Shown: in pieces, positions 43,641-55,402 of the stretch | Layout: every line of letters starts with the position of its first letter | Position numbering within the stretch: position 1 is the first letter of the stretch | Position numbers and translations under genes: made by a program | Notes under the pieces: generated by a model | What the model was told of the DNA's origin: nothing | The model's database searches: none | What the model saw: the letters and a program-made list of their open reading frames with translations, nothing else | DNA from: Hanleya hanleyi | Taxonomy: Eukaryota > Mollusca > Polyplacophora > Lepidopleurida > Hanleyidae | Reading direction: 5' to 3' | Length of the DNA stretch: 64,000 nucleotides | Assembly (NCBI GenBank): GCA_036873755.1 | Contig: JAVTVY010019618.1 | Location: 19,440 to 83,439 of the forward strand

Positions 43641-45223
43641 ATAGCTGATATCCGGGATAGGTCACATCTTGAGTATTTACCTAATATTCTACATTTGATT
43701 GACCTGACATGTGGCATCGTATATTTCCATCGGTGATGTCTGCAATATATGAAGTTAGTGACGCTGAAGACTAATCTCCATGACAGAGTGCTGAGCATAA
43801 CTCGAATAAATAAAGCTTGTTGCATGTAAAGTTTCCCCAATATAGATTTTCTTTTCGAAATAGAATATGGTAATTTCTGAGGAGTCAAAATGGCTGCCAT
43901 TCAATTTCCGTGTTAGTTTTTCATCCCCACTCACTTGGAGAAGCCCCTCTTGAACAACGGAGAAAAAGCTACCCCATCTGTGGCGAGTCTGTGCGGTGGA
44001 TATGTCAGCATGAATCCCTTCTTTGTGAGAATTCACTTAAGACTCTCATACTTTACTGGATGATATTTCTACAAACACCCAGTCTCATTTCATCCATCGC
44101 GAAGAAACAGCAAGCTTGTTGACAAGTTGTTGATAAACCTAGCGTCTAGTCAGTCACTCAGTATTCATCCCTCGTCAATAATAGAATTTCTGCGCCCATA
44201 ATTCATATAACAGCATTAATAGCACCAAAATAAAAACAACCATACAATTCAAGCGCGAAGAGAAAATGCATTCTTCAGCGAGGTCAGTTGGGGCTTGTAC
44301 TCCGACACTTCGCGGCAGCTTGGCCTTCTCGAGTCCGCTTGTTTCATCATAAAATTTCTCTAGATATGTTTCTTTGGAAACATTAGAAATTGATTATGAT
44401 TTGGTTCCGATTTCATTAACTATTTTGGCAACATAAGCGTTTTTGGTCTTCTTGCTTTCCGGCAAATCCTCACTCTATTCGGGAAAAGGTTTCCAATATT
44501 TCTCGAAGAATTCAAAAAGCAAATCATTTTAATATGGAACACTACTTGAATTCCCCTTTTCATCTTCTCTGTATGCTTATGGTTGATCATGGATGTACAT
44601 GTACATGTATACTAGCCAGTTATCGTTGTGATGCAGGAATCTATAGCTCTTCAGGAGCTGTCTGGTTCAACACGAGTTTCCAACCAGGAGCCGGTTGTAA
44701 TGACAAAGCTTTGGAAATTAGATATGTGGTTTTGATAGATGTGTGTACTCCAGAATGAGCAAGCGATAAATAGGTCAGAAAATATCCGTTTGGGGAAGTT
44801 GCAAGTATCGTCTCGGTTTGGAATTTCTGCAGTAGTGATTTTTTTTACGAATGTACTGGTATTGATGTCTAGCTTCAACACATATATTTCCACCAACAAG
44901 GATGAAATAAAAACTACGAGACACACTGTAAGTGTCCTGTATCACTTTTGCTCAGAGCAAACAAAGCAATGTGAATTTTGTCGACTTTGTCAAAACGTAT
45001 ATAATTAGTCTCTGTGCATTCAGTGAGAGGCCACATTTTACAATTCATTAGTACACTAAAGATGTGAAGAGGCAGAGGCACTAAGATTACTGAAAAAATG
45101 AGCCTTATCCAACCTATCATCAGCGAAGTCATTTGTTTTTCGCAAACATCTCGGTGGGGTGGCATGGCCGGTTCTAAACTTATGTGAGCCTTCTTGACCA
45201 GCGCCTAGCTACCCAGCGCAAAA

Positions 45224-45288
45224 GGGCAGCAGGACTTCTTGTAAGGACAACATGACTTCCTGTAAGGGCAGCAGGACTTCCTCTAAGG
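45224..45288 (+). repeat. Three-copy 21-22 bp tandem repeat
   Basis: Units GGGCAGCAGGACTTCTTGTAA, GGACAACATGACTTCCTGTAA and GGGCAGCAGGACTTCCTCTAA follow each other. Confidence 0.85.
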
Positions 45289-46815
45289 CCAACGGCACCA
45301 CCATCACCTTTTTCATTTGTGTTCTATCGCCAATACTTGAAACTAGCATTGTGATTCGAGGATGATAAAATGCTCATTGACAAGCTAGTCAAATATGTAG
45401 TCATGCCTGTATTTGGTATATTGGAGTCCAATATTTATAGATTCGGTTTGTCGTTGAAATCCCATACCCGAATCAGCAATACAAATGATGCAAAAACCAG
45501 AACTAGTAGTTCAACCTCCAGTTTTGTATGCCAGTACTGGAACTTTGGAATTCAATCACACTTTTGGCGACTCGGCTGGCAGGATAGGCAATCAAACTGA
45601 CACTTTGCCCACAACATTATGAATAACCATCTCTATCATACAACTAAGTTCGATCATTAGAGAAATTGTGGTCAACAAATATAACATGAATTACTGATAT
45701 GAGCTTATTCCATTTCTGGAGTAACTGATAAATATGAATCTGGTAATGGAACTCCTTCAACGATGGAGTAATGGTAACACAGTCAACTGACATGCATGGC
45801 AAAGCCAGTTCATCACGGTTGAACTTTCCAAAAATTTGCGACTAAAACTCTCTAACTAGTGGCATATCCTATTGAGAAAATTCTGGACATGCTTGCATAA
45901 TACTATAGGATTGCAAAATATCACGGAAAAGCATAACCATGGGACATGGCGGGATCTCAAAAACTCCATCATAGTAATCTGATCTTGAAAGGCAAGGTTA
46001 AGGAAAGAGCTTAATCCAGACATAAGTTTCAGCCGTTTAGCTCCACGTGTAAGGAGAATATCGCCTACCAAGACCAGACACGGCTGGACCCAGGGAAGAA
46101 TAAACTGATACTGATTATGCCACATCCACTGGCTATATCTTGGAGAAGACTGAAGGGATTATCAGATTTAGTTTTTTGTTAGTATTTTAGTATCCATGTG
46201 TATGATAATGTTGGTCGTCTCCGACTGGGCATTGTTCCACACAGAAGTCCCTTAACCTGTTTCCTCGGCCAAAGCAATGTGTAAACCAGCCTTGTATCAG
46301 ATATCCATTTTAGGCTTCAATGTTCGCTGATGGCGAAAAGCTTGATATCCAAGATGGTGTACTAACAGGGATTTGTAACCATAAAAAGCTCGCCAAGGAA
46401 CGTATCTAGTCCATGTATATGTATGACCTAATCATACTCAACTGACTCAACTAAGTCCACTGTGCCGCGAGTTGTCGAAGGTTGAGCCAGGGTCGACCTC
46501 GTTGAAGAATGCTATTGTTTACGAGGTTATACTGTGTTACTGTTTGATCATACAAGTAGCAATGGAACTATTGATGTTTGTAGAGGTCTGGAAGAGCTCC
46601 CAACCGAAGGGAGTGCGTATAGAGACCCGCCGTCCCATCTGGACTTGGTTTCTTCTCCATTCTTCAGGAGAAGCTTCTCTAAGTAAGTTTGAATAGGGAA
46701 CTTATACCAAAGATGAATGACAGCCAGTTTGGTGTCCATTTTCAGAAGCCAGCGCATTCTATCAGTAGTAGGTGATGTGACTGCATGATAAACTGTAGAT
46801 GCAGCAAGGCGATCA

Positions 46816-47090
46816 ACTTCCTTGGGTACGCAAATGTGGGTATAGCCGTTGAAATTAACCTTCTATGTGTCTTAGAAGTGCCGATTTGCGAATTTGATGG
46901 TTTCTAATGGCGGCCATTTTGAAATCCAAGGTGGCGGCCAACTACGGATTTTCAAGCCGGACTCCCCCTCGAAAAATGAATAATATGTGTTTCTCTGTCA
47001 CTATGCAAAATTTCATGCTTTTATCACAAAGTGCACAATCGACCCATCTTTTGTTACATATCTGCCGGACTATGAATGAATTCTCGAATG
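46816..47090 (-). repeat. Right arm of the long inverted repeat
   Basis: Inverted partner of 42975-43243. Similarity is high but not perfect, which suggests the arms have aged independently rather than being kept identical by gene conversion. Confidence 0.85.
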
Positions 47091-48157
47091 CCAATAATAC
47101 TTCATACATTTCACGGATCATGATGGCAAATTACTGGCAAAGTACATAATCAACTCTACAGGTTGGTGAACAAAATGTGACAAAAAATATTTCTTTATAT
47201 AAAAATATTGCTTTGAAAATAAGTCGGACAAGACGCTTAAGAATGGATCAATCGGTGAGCATTGCAGGTGAGACACGCATGTTTATCTAAAGCATGGTGA
47301 TCAATTAATCAAGTAATTAACTTTCTTCAAACTTTTAAACAAACAATATTGAAGATTAAGTACGATTTAGACTGGGTTTTCCCGTTAAGTTTATAAACTA
47401 TTTTTTCACATGGTCTTCTAGTTATTTCTTGGCTTTTGAATGGAATATCGTATAGTTTGGACACATCGACGTATATTTGTAGAAATATATATATAGGCGT
47501 GCCGCATTTTTAAAGTTTGTGTTTCAAAGTTATGCATCTTTTTAGTTGAAGGGGTCGCGTTTTGGGGGATATTTTCGAATTATTGAATTTTAACTGTCGT
47601 AAAATCATTTCAAGGACGAAATAAACAATATGTGGCACACTTATTTTGATTGAAAAGTATATTATAGAAATCTGAAAGTTCAAATATTTTTGCTGAATAC
47701 TTTATGAGTTTTTAGCCAGAATGTTGAAGGTTAAATTTTCACAAACTGCTCCATTCAAGTTGAAATAATTCAGTTGTAGTGAACAGAAGAACAAAATTGC
47801 CTCTAAATTCTATTTCCCCGAATGCATGGATTTCAGATAATATATAAGTCCTTTTGAATTCAGCCAAAATTGAGAAGGTATCGAACTCCAATCACCAGGG
47901 AAAATGAAACCTTAATCAAGTTAAGCTGTAAGTTGATTATCGGGCTAGTTTCAGGAAATTGGGTTTGTAAATATACAATGTTTTTCAATACACCATACCT
48001 GCAATAGACGGTTGTGCTCCACTACCTGAAAAATTTATCTGTGTTCGAACCATACACATGTTCATGTAGAATGATCTCTTAACGCCCGAGAAGTGAACTC
48101 TATGTGGTTTCATGGTCTTACTTCTCGGAAATAGAAGTGAAAGAAAGACGTTAACCC
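47091..48157. other. No gene seen
   Basis: AT-rich, without a motif or protein-like frame. The 158-codon minus frame at 47985-48461 runs into the dispersed repeat and is not supported. Confidence 0.45.
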
Positions 48158-48472
48158 ACACGTATCGATAAACAAAACGCATCGTGTAATAATACCGTAT
48201 TAAATTACATCGACCAAACCACGGTCTTCTTTGTGTAGGTATAATGCACATCTTCAGGAATGATATTATAAGTGTGATTGAAATGACACGGAAGGCACAC
48301 CATAGTAACATGTGATATTGATCGACCCTCCTTTTGGCACGTGTTCTGGTTGTGATACATTTGCATAGCTCTGAGTCGAAAGAAATCCATATTCGGAAGT
48401 TTTCCAAATCCACAGGCAGAAGAATGCAATGAAAACCTACTCCTACCGATAAATCATTCACCCATTACATTT
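48158..48472 (+). repeat. Uninterrupted short copy of the dispersed repeat
   Basis: 48158-48284 corresponds to 38175-38312 and 48290-48472 to 42715-42932. They are joined here at GAAATGACACGGAAGGCACACC. This copy lacks the middle part (38320-38508) and the 4.1-kb insertion. Confidence 0.8.
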
Positions 48473-49118
48473 TTGCAAACTAATGATATTGAGGCATATA
48501 ATTTGCTACTTTTTCCAGTCCGTCTGCAACGTCAGACGGAAACTAGGTAATATCTCGCTACCTCTAGGGCTCAGTGATGTGAGACTTCTAGCACAACAGC
48601 CTAATCTAGTACCTTGATCTATACGACCGGCTTTAATTTGGTTTGCGGCCATATCACAGTGAAAGAGAGGTATGTAGGGCTATGCACGAGACTACATACC
48701 AGTTCGCCATTACAGAATTATTAGCATAAAATTAGGAGCGACTAGTACTAGTACTTTATAAAGTCACCAAAGTTTCCTTATAGTTAACTAAGACACACAA
48801 TACACTCCAACTCACTTTATGTCATCCGTCGTAGAAAACGCGCCCATTAGCGGCTATCACACAACCTGGGACATAATAATACCCCCTGGTTGCCTGTAGA
48901 CATGTCTTGTAATCGCAAAACCAGACCGGTTGTATCATCATACTACAGCAGACAAGTAACTCCACGTCAAGACGAATATCGATTCGGTTATACACAACCT
49001 ACATTCACACTTCACTGGCATTGAAATGCTGTGCACCGTAAGAATGAGCGTGGCTAAAGACTCGAAATAGAAATTGGGATTTCCCATGGAATGTCCATTT
49101 ATAGGCCTAGGCCATATT
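48473..49118. other. No gene seen
   Basis: No repeats or frames of note, apart from a GTCCGTCTGCAACGTCAGACGGA hairpin near 48520 that resembles the one at 15577-15600. Confidence 0.4.
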
Positions 49119-49405
49119 AACTACATCCACACGACAATAAAAATAACTACATCCACACGACAATACAAATAACTACATCCACACGACAATACAAATAACT
49201 GCATCCACACGACAATACAAATAACTACATCCACACGACAATACAAATAACTACATCCACACGACAATACAAATAACTACATCCACACGACAATACAAAT
49301 AACTACATCCACACGACAATACAAATAACTACATCCACACGACAATACAAATAACTACATCCACATGACAATACAAATAACTACATCCACACGACAATAC
49401 AAATA
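49119..49405 (+). repeat. 26-bp minisatellite, 11 copies
   Basis: The unit is AACTACATCCACACGACAAT plus ACAAAT. Only single-base changes occur between copies (AATAAAAAT in the first; CTGCATCC; CCACATGAC). The near-perfect order marks recent expansion. There are no spacers, so it is not a CRISPR-like array. Confidence 0.97.
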
Positions 49406-49779
49406 AGGAAGAAATGTTGAAAAATGACATCAGAGACAAAATTAAATGACGTATTTCTTTGAAATATATAATTTATTTCTTAATCAGCCTAATTTATTTA
49501 AATATTCAATAAAAGAAGGGTTCAGAGTTGATACATAGTGCTTAATCTCCATTTTTTTTGCATTTTTCGTGCTGTTAAGGAAGCGTCTCCACAAACATCG
49601 TCTTTCATGGGAACGATAGCGACAATTCGCATTCTCGCCATATACCTTATAGGTGTATGTAATATTTGTATTTTTATGGGTTTTTGTTTTGTTTTTGTTT
49701 TTGTTTTTTTTTGTTTTTTTTGTTTTTTGTTTTTTTTTCATGTAATATAATTGTTATACATGTAATTCTTCTCGTACTG
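49406..49779. other. No gene seen
   Basis: Contains a T-rich (TTTTG)n tract at about 49680-49738; the rest has no feature. Confidence 0.5.
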
Positions 49780-50012
49780 TGATTGTGCTCTTAATATAAT
49801 TGTGATCTTGCGCTATATATATATTTTATGTCCTTTGTACGTATTGTAATTGTGCTCTTAATATAATTATGCTCTTATGCTATATATATTTTATGTCCTT
49901 TGTATTTGTGCTCTTAATATAATTGTGCTCTTATGCTATGTATATTTTATGTCCTTTGTACGTATTGTGATTGTGCTCTTATGCTATCTATATTTTATGT
50001 CCTTTGTAATGT
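49780..50012 (+). repeat. Four-copy AT-rich tandem repeat (45-68 bp)
   Basis: TATTTTATGTCCTTTGTA ends each unit at about 49840, 49905, 49963 and 50008. The units start with GATTGTGCTCTTAATATAAT or a shortened form. Confidence 0.85.
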
Positions 50013-50889
50013 TTATATACATGTACTCGCTCCAAATGGGGCGCCTTATATGGCAAATAAATATCTATCTCTATACATTCATCAATAGGGGCGTGTTCGA
50101 TAGGCAGGTGCTCTAACTGATCCGGGTAAGCGAAAATGTCGTTCGGACTGCTTCGTGACGTCATTATCGAATTAAACCGAGTGAGATCTAAGCAACCCAC
50201 TTGCTGAGCGGAGTGCCAGAGTTAGAAATGGCGACCACAGACCGTGACATCTCTAAAGAAACGCGACCTAATGCATGGGTACACTCTGCTCGATTTTGAA
50301 TAAAAGTGTAAAAGTTTTGAATCGATAGTGAAAAATAAATATAAATTCGATTACAATTGTCCATAATTGTATGTTGCTCAAGCTTGCTGACAGGAGCGAG
50401 TATGAAATCGTTCGACTGGGCGAAGCTTCGTCAAGTGATTGGTGGCGTCTTTTACTCGACTGTAGAGTGAATTTAAAGGTATGGTCGAACTCGCCGTACG
50501 TAGGTTTTTGACGCGAGGATTTAGATCTCGGAAACGCGAGAATACGAAAACGCCAAGTTGTCAGATAGCCAACAGTGAGAAACAGGCCTAACCAAAGTTG
50601 CGTACAAATGCCTTTTTTTGCTCCGATTGATAGCTGGGCATGTGTACATTCATAATCCGACTGTCACAATGGCAACCTTTTCTAAGCCACGCCCATTCAA
50701 AGCTAATATCTCATAATTAGGCCAAAATTGGAACACAATCTAGGCTTGTCAAGTTGGGTATCACATTGAAGAGGTCACTAAAAGGTCATTTTGAGGTCAT
50801 ATACGGTCACCTTTTGCCATATAACTCTATTGTGAAGCTGGGTCAATGTTTCCCACTCCTAGAGAGAACTTGACATTGACAATAAACAC
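50013..50889. other. No gene seen
   Basis: Near 50056, AAATAAATATCTATCTCTAT looks like a LINE 3' tail with a short repeat. TGACGTCA occurs at about 50157. GTCACTAAAAGGTCATTTTG and GAGGTCATATACGGTCAC near 50775 hold loose AGGTCA half-sites. Confidence 0.4.
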
Positions 50890-51500
50890 ATATCCATACA
50901 TGTGCAGCATATGTTTGGGTATGTCCACATATAAAAAAAATTCATGTATGGGTAATGTATGAAAAATTGCCTTTCTCATACTTGCCCATACAAGATGTAA
51001 GGTAGGGTTCACACATGTTTGGCACATGTATGGGTATGTCCATATAGCAACAGATCATGTATGGGAAATGTATGGAAAGTTGATTTCCCCATACATGCTG
51101 ATACAAGATGTATGGTAGGGTCCATACATGTCAGGCATATGTATGGGTATGTCCATATATCAACAGATCATGTATGGGAAATGCATGAAAAGTTGATTTG
51201 CCCATACATGACCGTACAAGATGTATGCTAGCATACATACACGTATGCCATATGTATTGACATGCCCATATATCAAAAGAGCCTGTATGGGTAATGTATC
51301 AAAATTTGCGCTCCCCATACATGCTCATAGAATACGTATGGTAGAGTCCATACATGTGTGGCACATGTATGGGGTAGTACAATTATGAAAAGATCCTGGA
51401 TTGTGTACGGGAAATTAATTTCCCGATACATGCCCATACAAGTCTCATGCGCATCCATACATGTTTGACATATGTATGGGCACATCCATATACCCTGTAC
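50890..51500 (+). repeat. 112-bp satellite rich in CATACATG/CATGTATG palindromes
   Basis: About five and a half units, with landmarks (TGGGTATGTCCATAT or a diverged form) near 50918, 51031, 51142, 51255, 51368 and 51474. Each unit contains GATCATGTATGGGAAATGTA, TTTCCCCATACATG and AGGGTCCATACATGT. The units are internally self-complementary. Confidence 0.85.
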
Positions 51501-52164
51501 ATACCCATTGCCTCACACCAACATACGTCACATACATGCACAAAATGTAATTGAACTTGTCGCTAATATATAGCTGTGGCAGGAGGTATTCGAACATGCA
51601 AACACACTATGAAATCTTATTTACTCAAACATTTATTCAAACACATGCATACTTGTTCGATGACATTTCCGAATTGACTGGCGACTAATTGAAATTGACT
51701 GGCGCCGCCGTATACTTATAATGCTCTCACTCTATAAGACATGCATAATTTTTCATTGACACGCTTCAGGTAAGTGGATCTGTTGAGGACGTAGTTATAT
51801 GGTACAATAAGAAGCAACTACATTAATTAAATCGCCAGAGTTATGCTCATACAGCCCAATGTTTTATCCACAATGGTCTCACAGCGGGTATGCATTGTTG
51901 GATGCACTTCGGGATTCATGGTTACTGGAATCTGATGATGTCCATCATTTGAATAGAATCTTGGGTGTCTTGTACCCTTCTGTTGGGTAGCGATTGTCTG
52001 TGAGAATGATGAGAGAAAGAAAACAGAGACAGGAGACTTCAATGGTTTCTGTTGCTCTTTCTTCTGAGATGGTTGGTTCTATCTCTGCTGGTTCTACACA
52101 TTTCTGGCTTGTAATGAATCCTGAAGGTGGGAGAGATGAAAATGAAAACAACAGCAATCAAGTG
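51501..52164. other. No gene seen
   Basis: Small frames on both strands near 51827-52157 show no known motif. Confidence 0.4.
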
Positions 52165-52215
52165 AGAGTGAATGGGACTAAAAATCGCTTTCAACATTTT
52201 TCAGTCATATCACAA
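52165..52215 (-). mobile_element. SINE-like tail fragment
   Basis: GAGAGTGAATGGGACTAAAA followed by ATCGCTTTCAACATTTTTCA and GTCATATCACAA matches the minus-oriented tails at 25676 and 33143. Confidence 0.45.
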
Positions 52216-52292
52216 TGGTGTGCTTACATCAGAGAAATCATCCTCGCGAGCCAATGTATCGATCGATAGGTTACGATCATATTTAGATCTAT

Positions 52293-53498
52293 TACAAGCG
52301 TCTAGTCCGTCATTCATAATCCAGCCGTCGTCCATTAGAGAATATCCGCGTCCATAATCCAAAGACCTATTCCACTTTCCATATAACAGTATTAGCACCA
52401 AATTCAAAAAGACAATCATAGTATACATAAACATAGGATTGTTTTCAATTATGCCGGCAAGACATCATGATGTTCCAAAAATATCAAATCCGTATCGCTG
52501 ATCAGTATTCTTAATCCATAATATTCGTTATAGAGTCGTCATCTAAAAAATGATGTATCTCAGTCACGCTTTGATTGTGACTGTTCATATGAGTACCTTG
52601 AGGATCTTGAAGTACATGGGTTCATACGGCCCCTAGCCCCGGGTTAAGCGGAATTAGACACAAGTTACGAAACGTAGCGCCATAGATCTTGCACGCTACG
52701 TTCGTATTTTGCTATCAGCATGCGATATGTATCGCCAAATTTGAGAAACTTTGAGTGTAGGCGCTTGGTGGAATAGCCCTGTTTTTAAGTTTCTGCACCA
52801 ATGTTTTGTGACGTTGATTAAAATCGTCACATTTAACACAGGATCTAGCAAATGCTACTAAGCGAGATATGTATACGCCATATGCAGGTCCCACTGGAAT
52901 ATTACTGTCCAGAAAGGGGTAGTTTACGATGTCGAAATTGTAATCATCTCTTTTGTCATAAAGTCATTCATTTATGTAGAGACCTGCATTCGCCTCCAAG
53001 CGCCGCCACTCAAAGTTTCTCAAGTTTGGCGATACATATCGCATGCTGATAGCAAAATACGAACGTAGCGTGCAAGATCTATGGCGTTACGTTTCGTAAC
53101 TTGTGTCTAATTCCGCTTAACCCGGGGCTAGGGGCCGTATGAACCCATGTACTTCAAGATCCTCATGGTGCTCATATGAACAGTCACAATCAAAGCGTGA
53201 CTGAGATACACCATTCTCTAGATAACGACTTTAGAATGATTATTATGGATTAAGAATATTGATCAGCGATACGGATTTTATATTTTTGGAACATCATGAT
53301 GTCTTGTCGGCATCATTGAAAACTGTTGACCGCTTCTCTCTTGCAGGAAACTAGCCTATGTTTATGTATACTATGATTGTCTTTTTTGAATTTGGTGCTA
53401 ATACTGTTATATGGATATGGAATAGGTCTTTGGATTATGGACGCGGATATTCTTTAATGGACGACGACTGAATTATGAATGACCGACTAGACGCTTGT
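52293..53498. repeat. Large inverted repeat of two Penelope 3' ends (arms about 480-510 bp)
   Basis: The left arm (52293-52768, minus-oriented) and right arm (52990-53498, plus-oriented) are reverse complements: ACAAGCGTCTAGTC and GACTAGACGCTTGT at the outer edges, CGTGACTGAGATACA, CTTGAAGTACATGGGTTCAT, GGTTAAGCGGAATTAGACAC, CATGCGATATGTATCGCC. The roughly 220-bp spacer holds minus-oriented RT thumb sequence (ATTTGCTAGCAT-like text at 52845 and GACGATTTTAATCAACGTCA near 52815) and the TTTACGATGTCGAAATTGTA word of the YNFDIVN segment. So two 5'-truncated copies lie head to head, 3' ends outward. Transcripts through it could fold into a long hairpin. Confidence 0.9.
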
Positions 53499-54540
53499 AT
53501 TGGTTAGTTATCGATAGCAGTTCTGGATATAAATAGTTCGAGGGGTTTCAACTAAACCCAACCAATCAGTAAGCGCGCTAAAGCAGCTCATAAGGCCAAT
53601 CCGCAGCGAGGTTTGAGTTTTGACTGGTTTGAATTTCATCGCCGGCCAGACAACCTTTGAAAGCGACATCGGCTGTCAAAGCGAAAACCGCAGGCTTCAG
53701 ATACCGACGCGCTAATTAAAAACAACCGCTGGGAATGAAATGTACGACATTGTCATCCGAATGACCAAAAAGGTCCAGGAAAACCCTCTGCGAGGATTTA
53801 GGGATTACCTGGGTTTGTGCAGATGCAGAGAAATTGGTCCACCCAAGATTGCACAGCGCTGACTCTTGCGAGTTATCTGGAGAGTATGTGTTGTCTCCTC
53901 TGTCTGTACTGATCCGAACTGCCTTGATAACATTTCCAAATTAACTAATGACTTTTTGTCATACTCCACTAATGGAGATTCTTTTCACCAAAACCATTAC
54001 TGGAAGGTTCCGGTTTATTTAATTTTTCCTTCTATTTATTATGAATTAAGTTCCTCATAAATGATATGTCATTTTCACAACAATGGCGGTGATTTAATGC
54101 AGAGAACGTGAGATAACAACCCACAACCCAAGTTCTCATGTCGATTCAGGTAATTGCGAGTGTCTGCTGTTGAAAGATATTGGATTTTGGATATATTATG
54201 CAAGTGTGTGTGAATGGAATGGAATCATGTCATTCAAGTACACTCATTTTTGTTGTTAGTTAAAGTGATCGTAAACCCTCAAGTAAAGTTTCCATCAAAT
54301 GAAAGAGCATTGCAAACAGTGTCGGAAAATATTTATTGTAATTTTTTACGATTTTATTACACAGAGTAAACTGCAAATAAAGTATGGTATTCTATGGTGG
54401 TCTGTTGCAATCATATTTAGGTCCAGTGACGTCATACTGCCTTAATACTTATATTTCAAACTGTGTATGCACTTTCCAATGCTTGATTCAAGCTTAAGGT
54501 GTGTATACTTTGAGTTTCAACACAGACTCACAGTTCCAAT
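53499..54540. other. No gene seen
   Basis: No motif or coding region is supported. There is an AT-rich half (53930-54400) with several short frames. Confidence 0.4.
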
Positions 54541-54636
54541 GTGCATGTTTCACCAAAACCCGAGAAATTAAATGCAAGATTCAAATTGGCTTGACAGTTA
54601 TGAGTTACCATCTCCCGATTTTGGTGAAACATGCAC
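54541..54636. repeat. Perfect 18-bp inverted repeat at the Penelope 3' boundary
   Basis: GTGCATGTTTCACCAAAA at 54541-54558 is repeated inverted at 54619-54636, with a 60-bp loop. The right arm ends a few bases from where the Penelope-derived text starts (54641 onward). Homology beyond the perfect part continues with changes (CCCGAGA against TCGGGAGA). Confidence 0.85.
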
Positions 54637-54744
54637 ACTGAATTCGTCATCTAAAGAATGATGTATCTCAGTCACGCTTTGATTGTGACTGTTCATATGA
54701 GTACCATGAGAATCTTGAAGTACATGGGTTCATACGGCCCCCAG

Positions 54745-55335
54745 CCCCGGGTTAAGCGGAATTAGACACAAGTTACGAAACGTAACGCCATAGATCTTGC
54801 ACGCTACGCTCGTATTTTGCTATCAGCATGCGATATGTATCGCCAAATTTGAAAAACTTTGAGTGGAGGCGCTTGGTGGTGTAGCCCTGTTTTATAAGTT
54901 TCTGCAACAATGTTTTGTGACGTTGATTAAAATCGTCACATTTGACACAGGATCTAGCAAATGCTACTAGGCGTGATATGTATACGCCATATGCAGAGAT
55001 ATAGGTCTAAATACGATGTGCCTGTAGGGTTATCTGTAGTTTCCTTCAAATCCAGTGAAGGTGGATATATATCCTTCACTGCGTCATTTATATAGCGATT
55101 AACCACAGCGAGAAGATCGTCTATATAGCGTTTCGTGAATGAAGGAACGGGCTTTGAATGGATCGGTTTTTGAAAGCGCCTGCATATAGTCATATTCATA
55201 AGAGAACAGATATAGGTCAGCCAATAGGGGTGCACAATTAGTACCCATTGGAATACTTATATGCTGTTGATATATTGTGTTACCGAATTTCACATAGATA
55301 TTTTTAATGAGAAATTCAAGCAACTCTATAAACAA
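54745..55335 (-). pseudogene. Penelope-like RT catalytic and thumb regions (broken)
   Basis: The first frame gives IKNIYVKFGNTIYQQHISIP and PMGTNCAPLLADLYLFSYEY (motif B). After a frame change come TKRYIDDLLAVVNRYIN (motif C, with both aspartates) and GTSYLDLYLC. The expected DFxFxIVNFPFLDG-like block is missing here but present in other copies (YNFDIVNYLILD near 58460). The thumb then continues in another frame: FARSC, FNQRHKTLLQKLIKQGYTTK and FKFGDTYRMLIAKY, ending near 54745. Confidence 0.85.
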
Positions 55336-55402
55336 AGAAACATCCCATGAATGATATCTCTTGTATGTAGTAAAGCTAAAGAATGCTTCATGGCTTCCGA
55401 CA

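Larger units (their letters stand above)
43244..46815. other. Spacer between the inverted arms; no gene seen
   Basis: The 3.57 kb between the arms contains a dispersed-repeat piece (43445-43640) and a three-unit 21-22 bp repeat (45224-45288). Text at about 44160-44250 resembles the Penelope 3' end inverted (GTCAATAATAGAATTTCTGC, GCCCATAATTCATATAACAG). Reading frames near 44534, 44651, 45856 and 46472 show no known motif. A transposase is not recognisable. Confidence 0.45.

Noticed and set aside
47985..48461. 158-codon minus-strand open frame
   Set aside because: Half of it overlaps the dispersed repeat at 48158-48472, whose other copy has a different frame; no domain or coding-like composition.
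49119..49405. CRISPR-like regular repeats
   Set aside because: Units are contiguous 26-mers without spacers, in a eukaryotic context.
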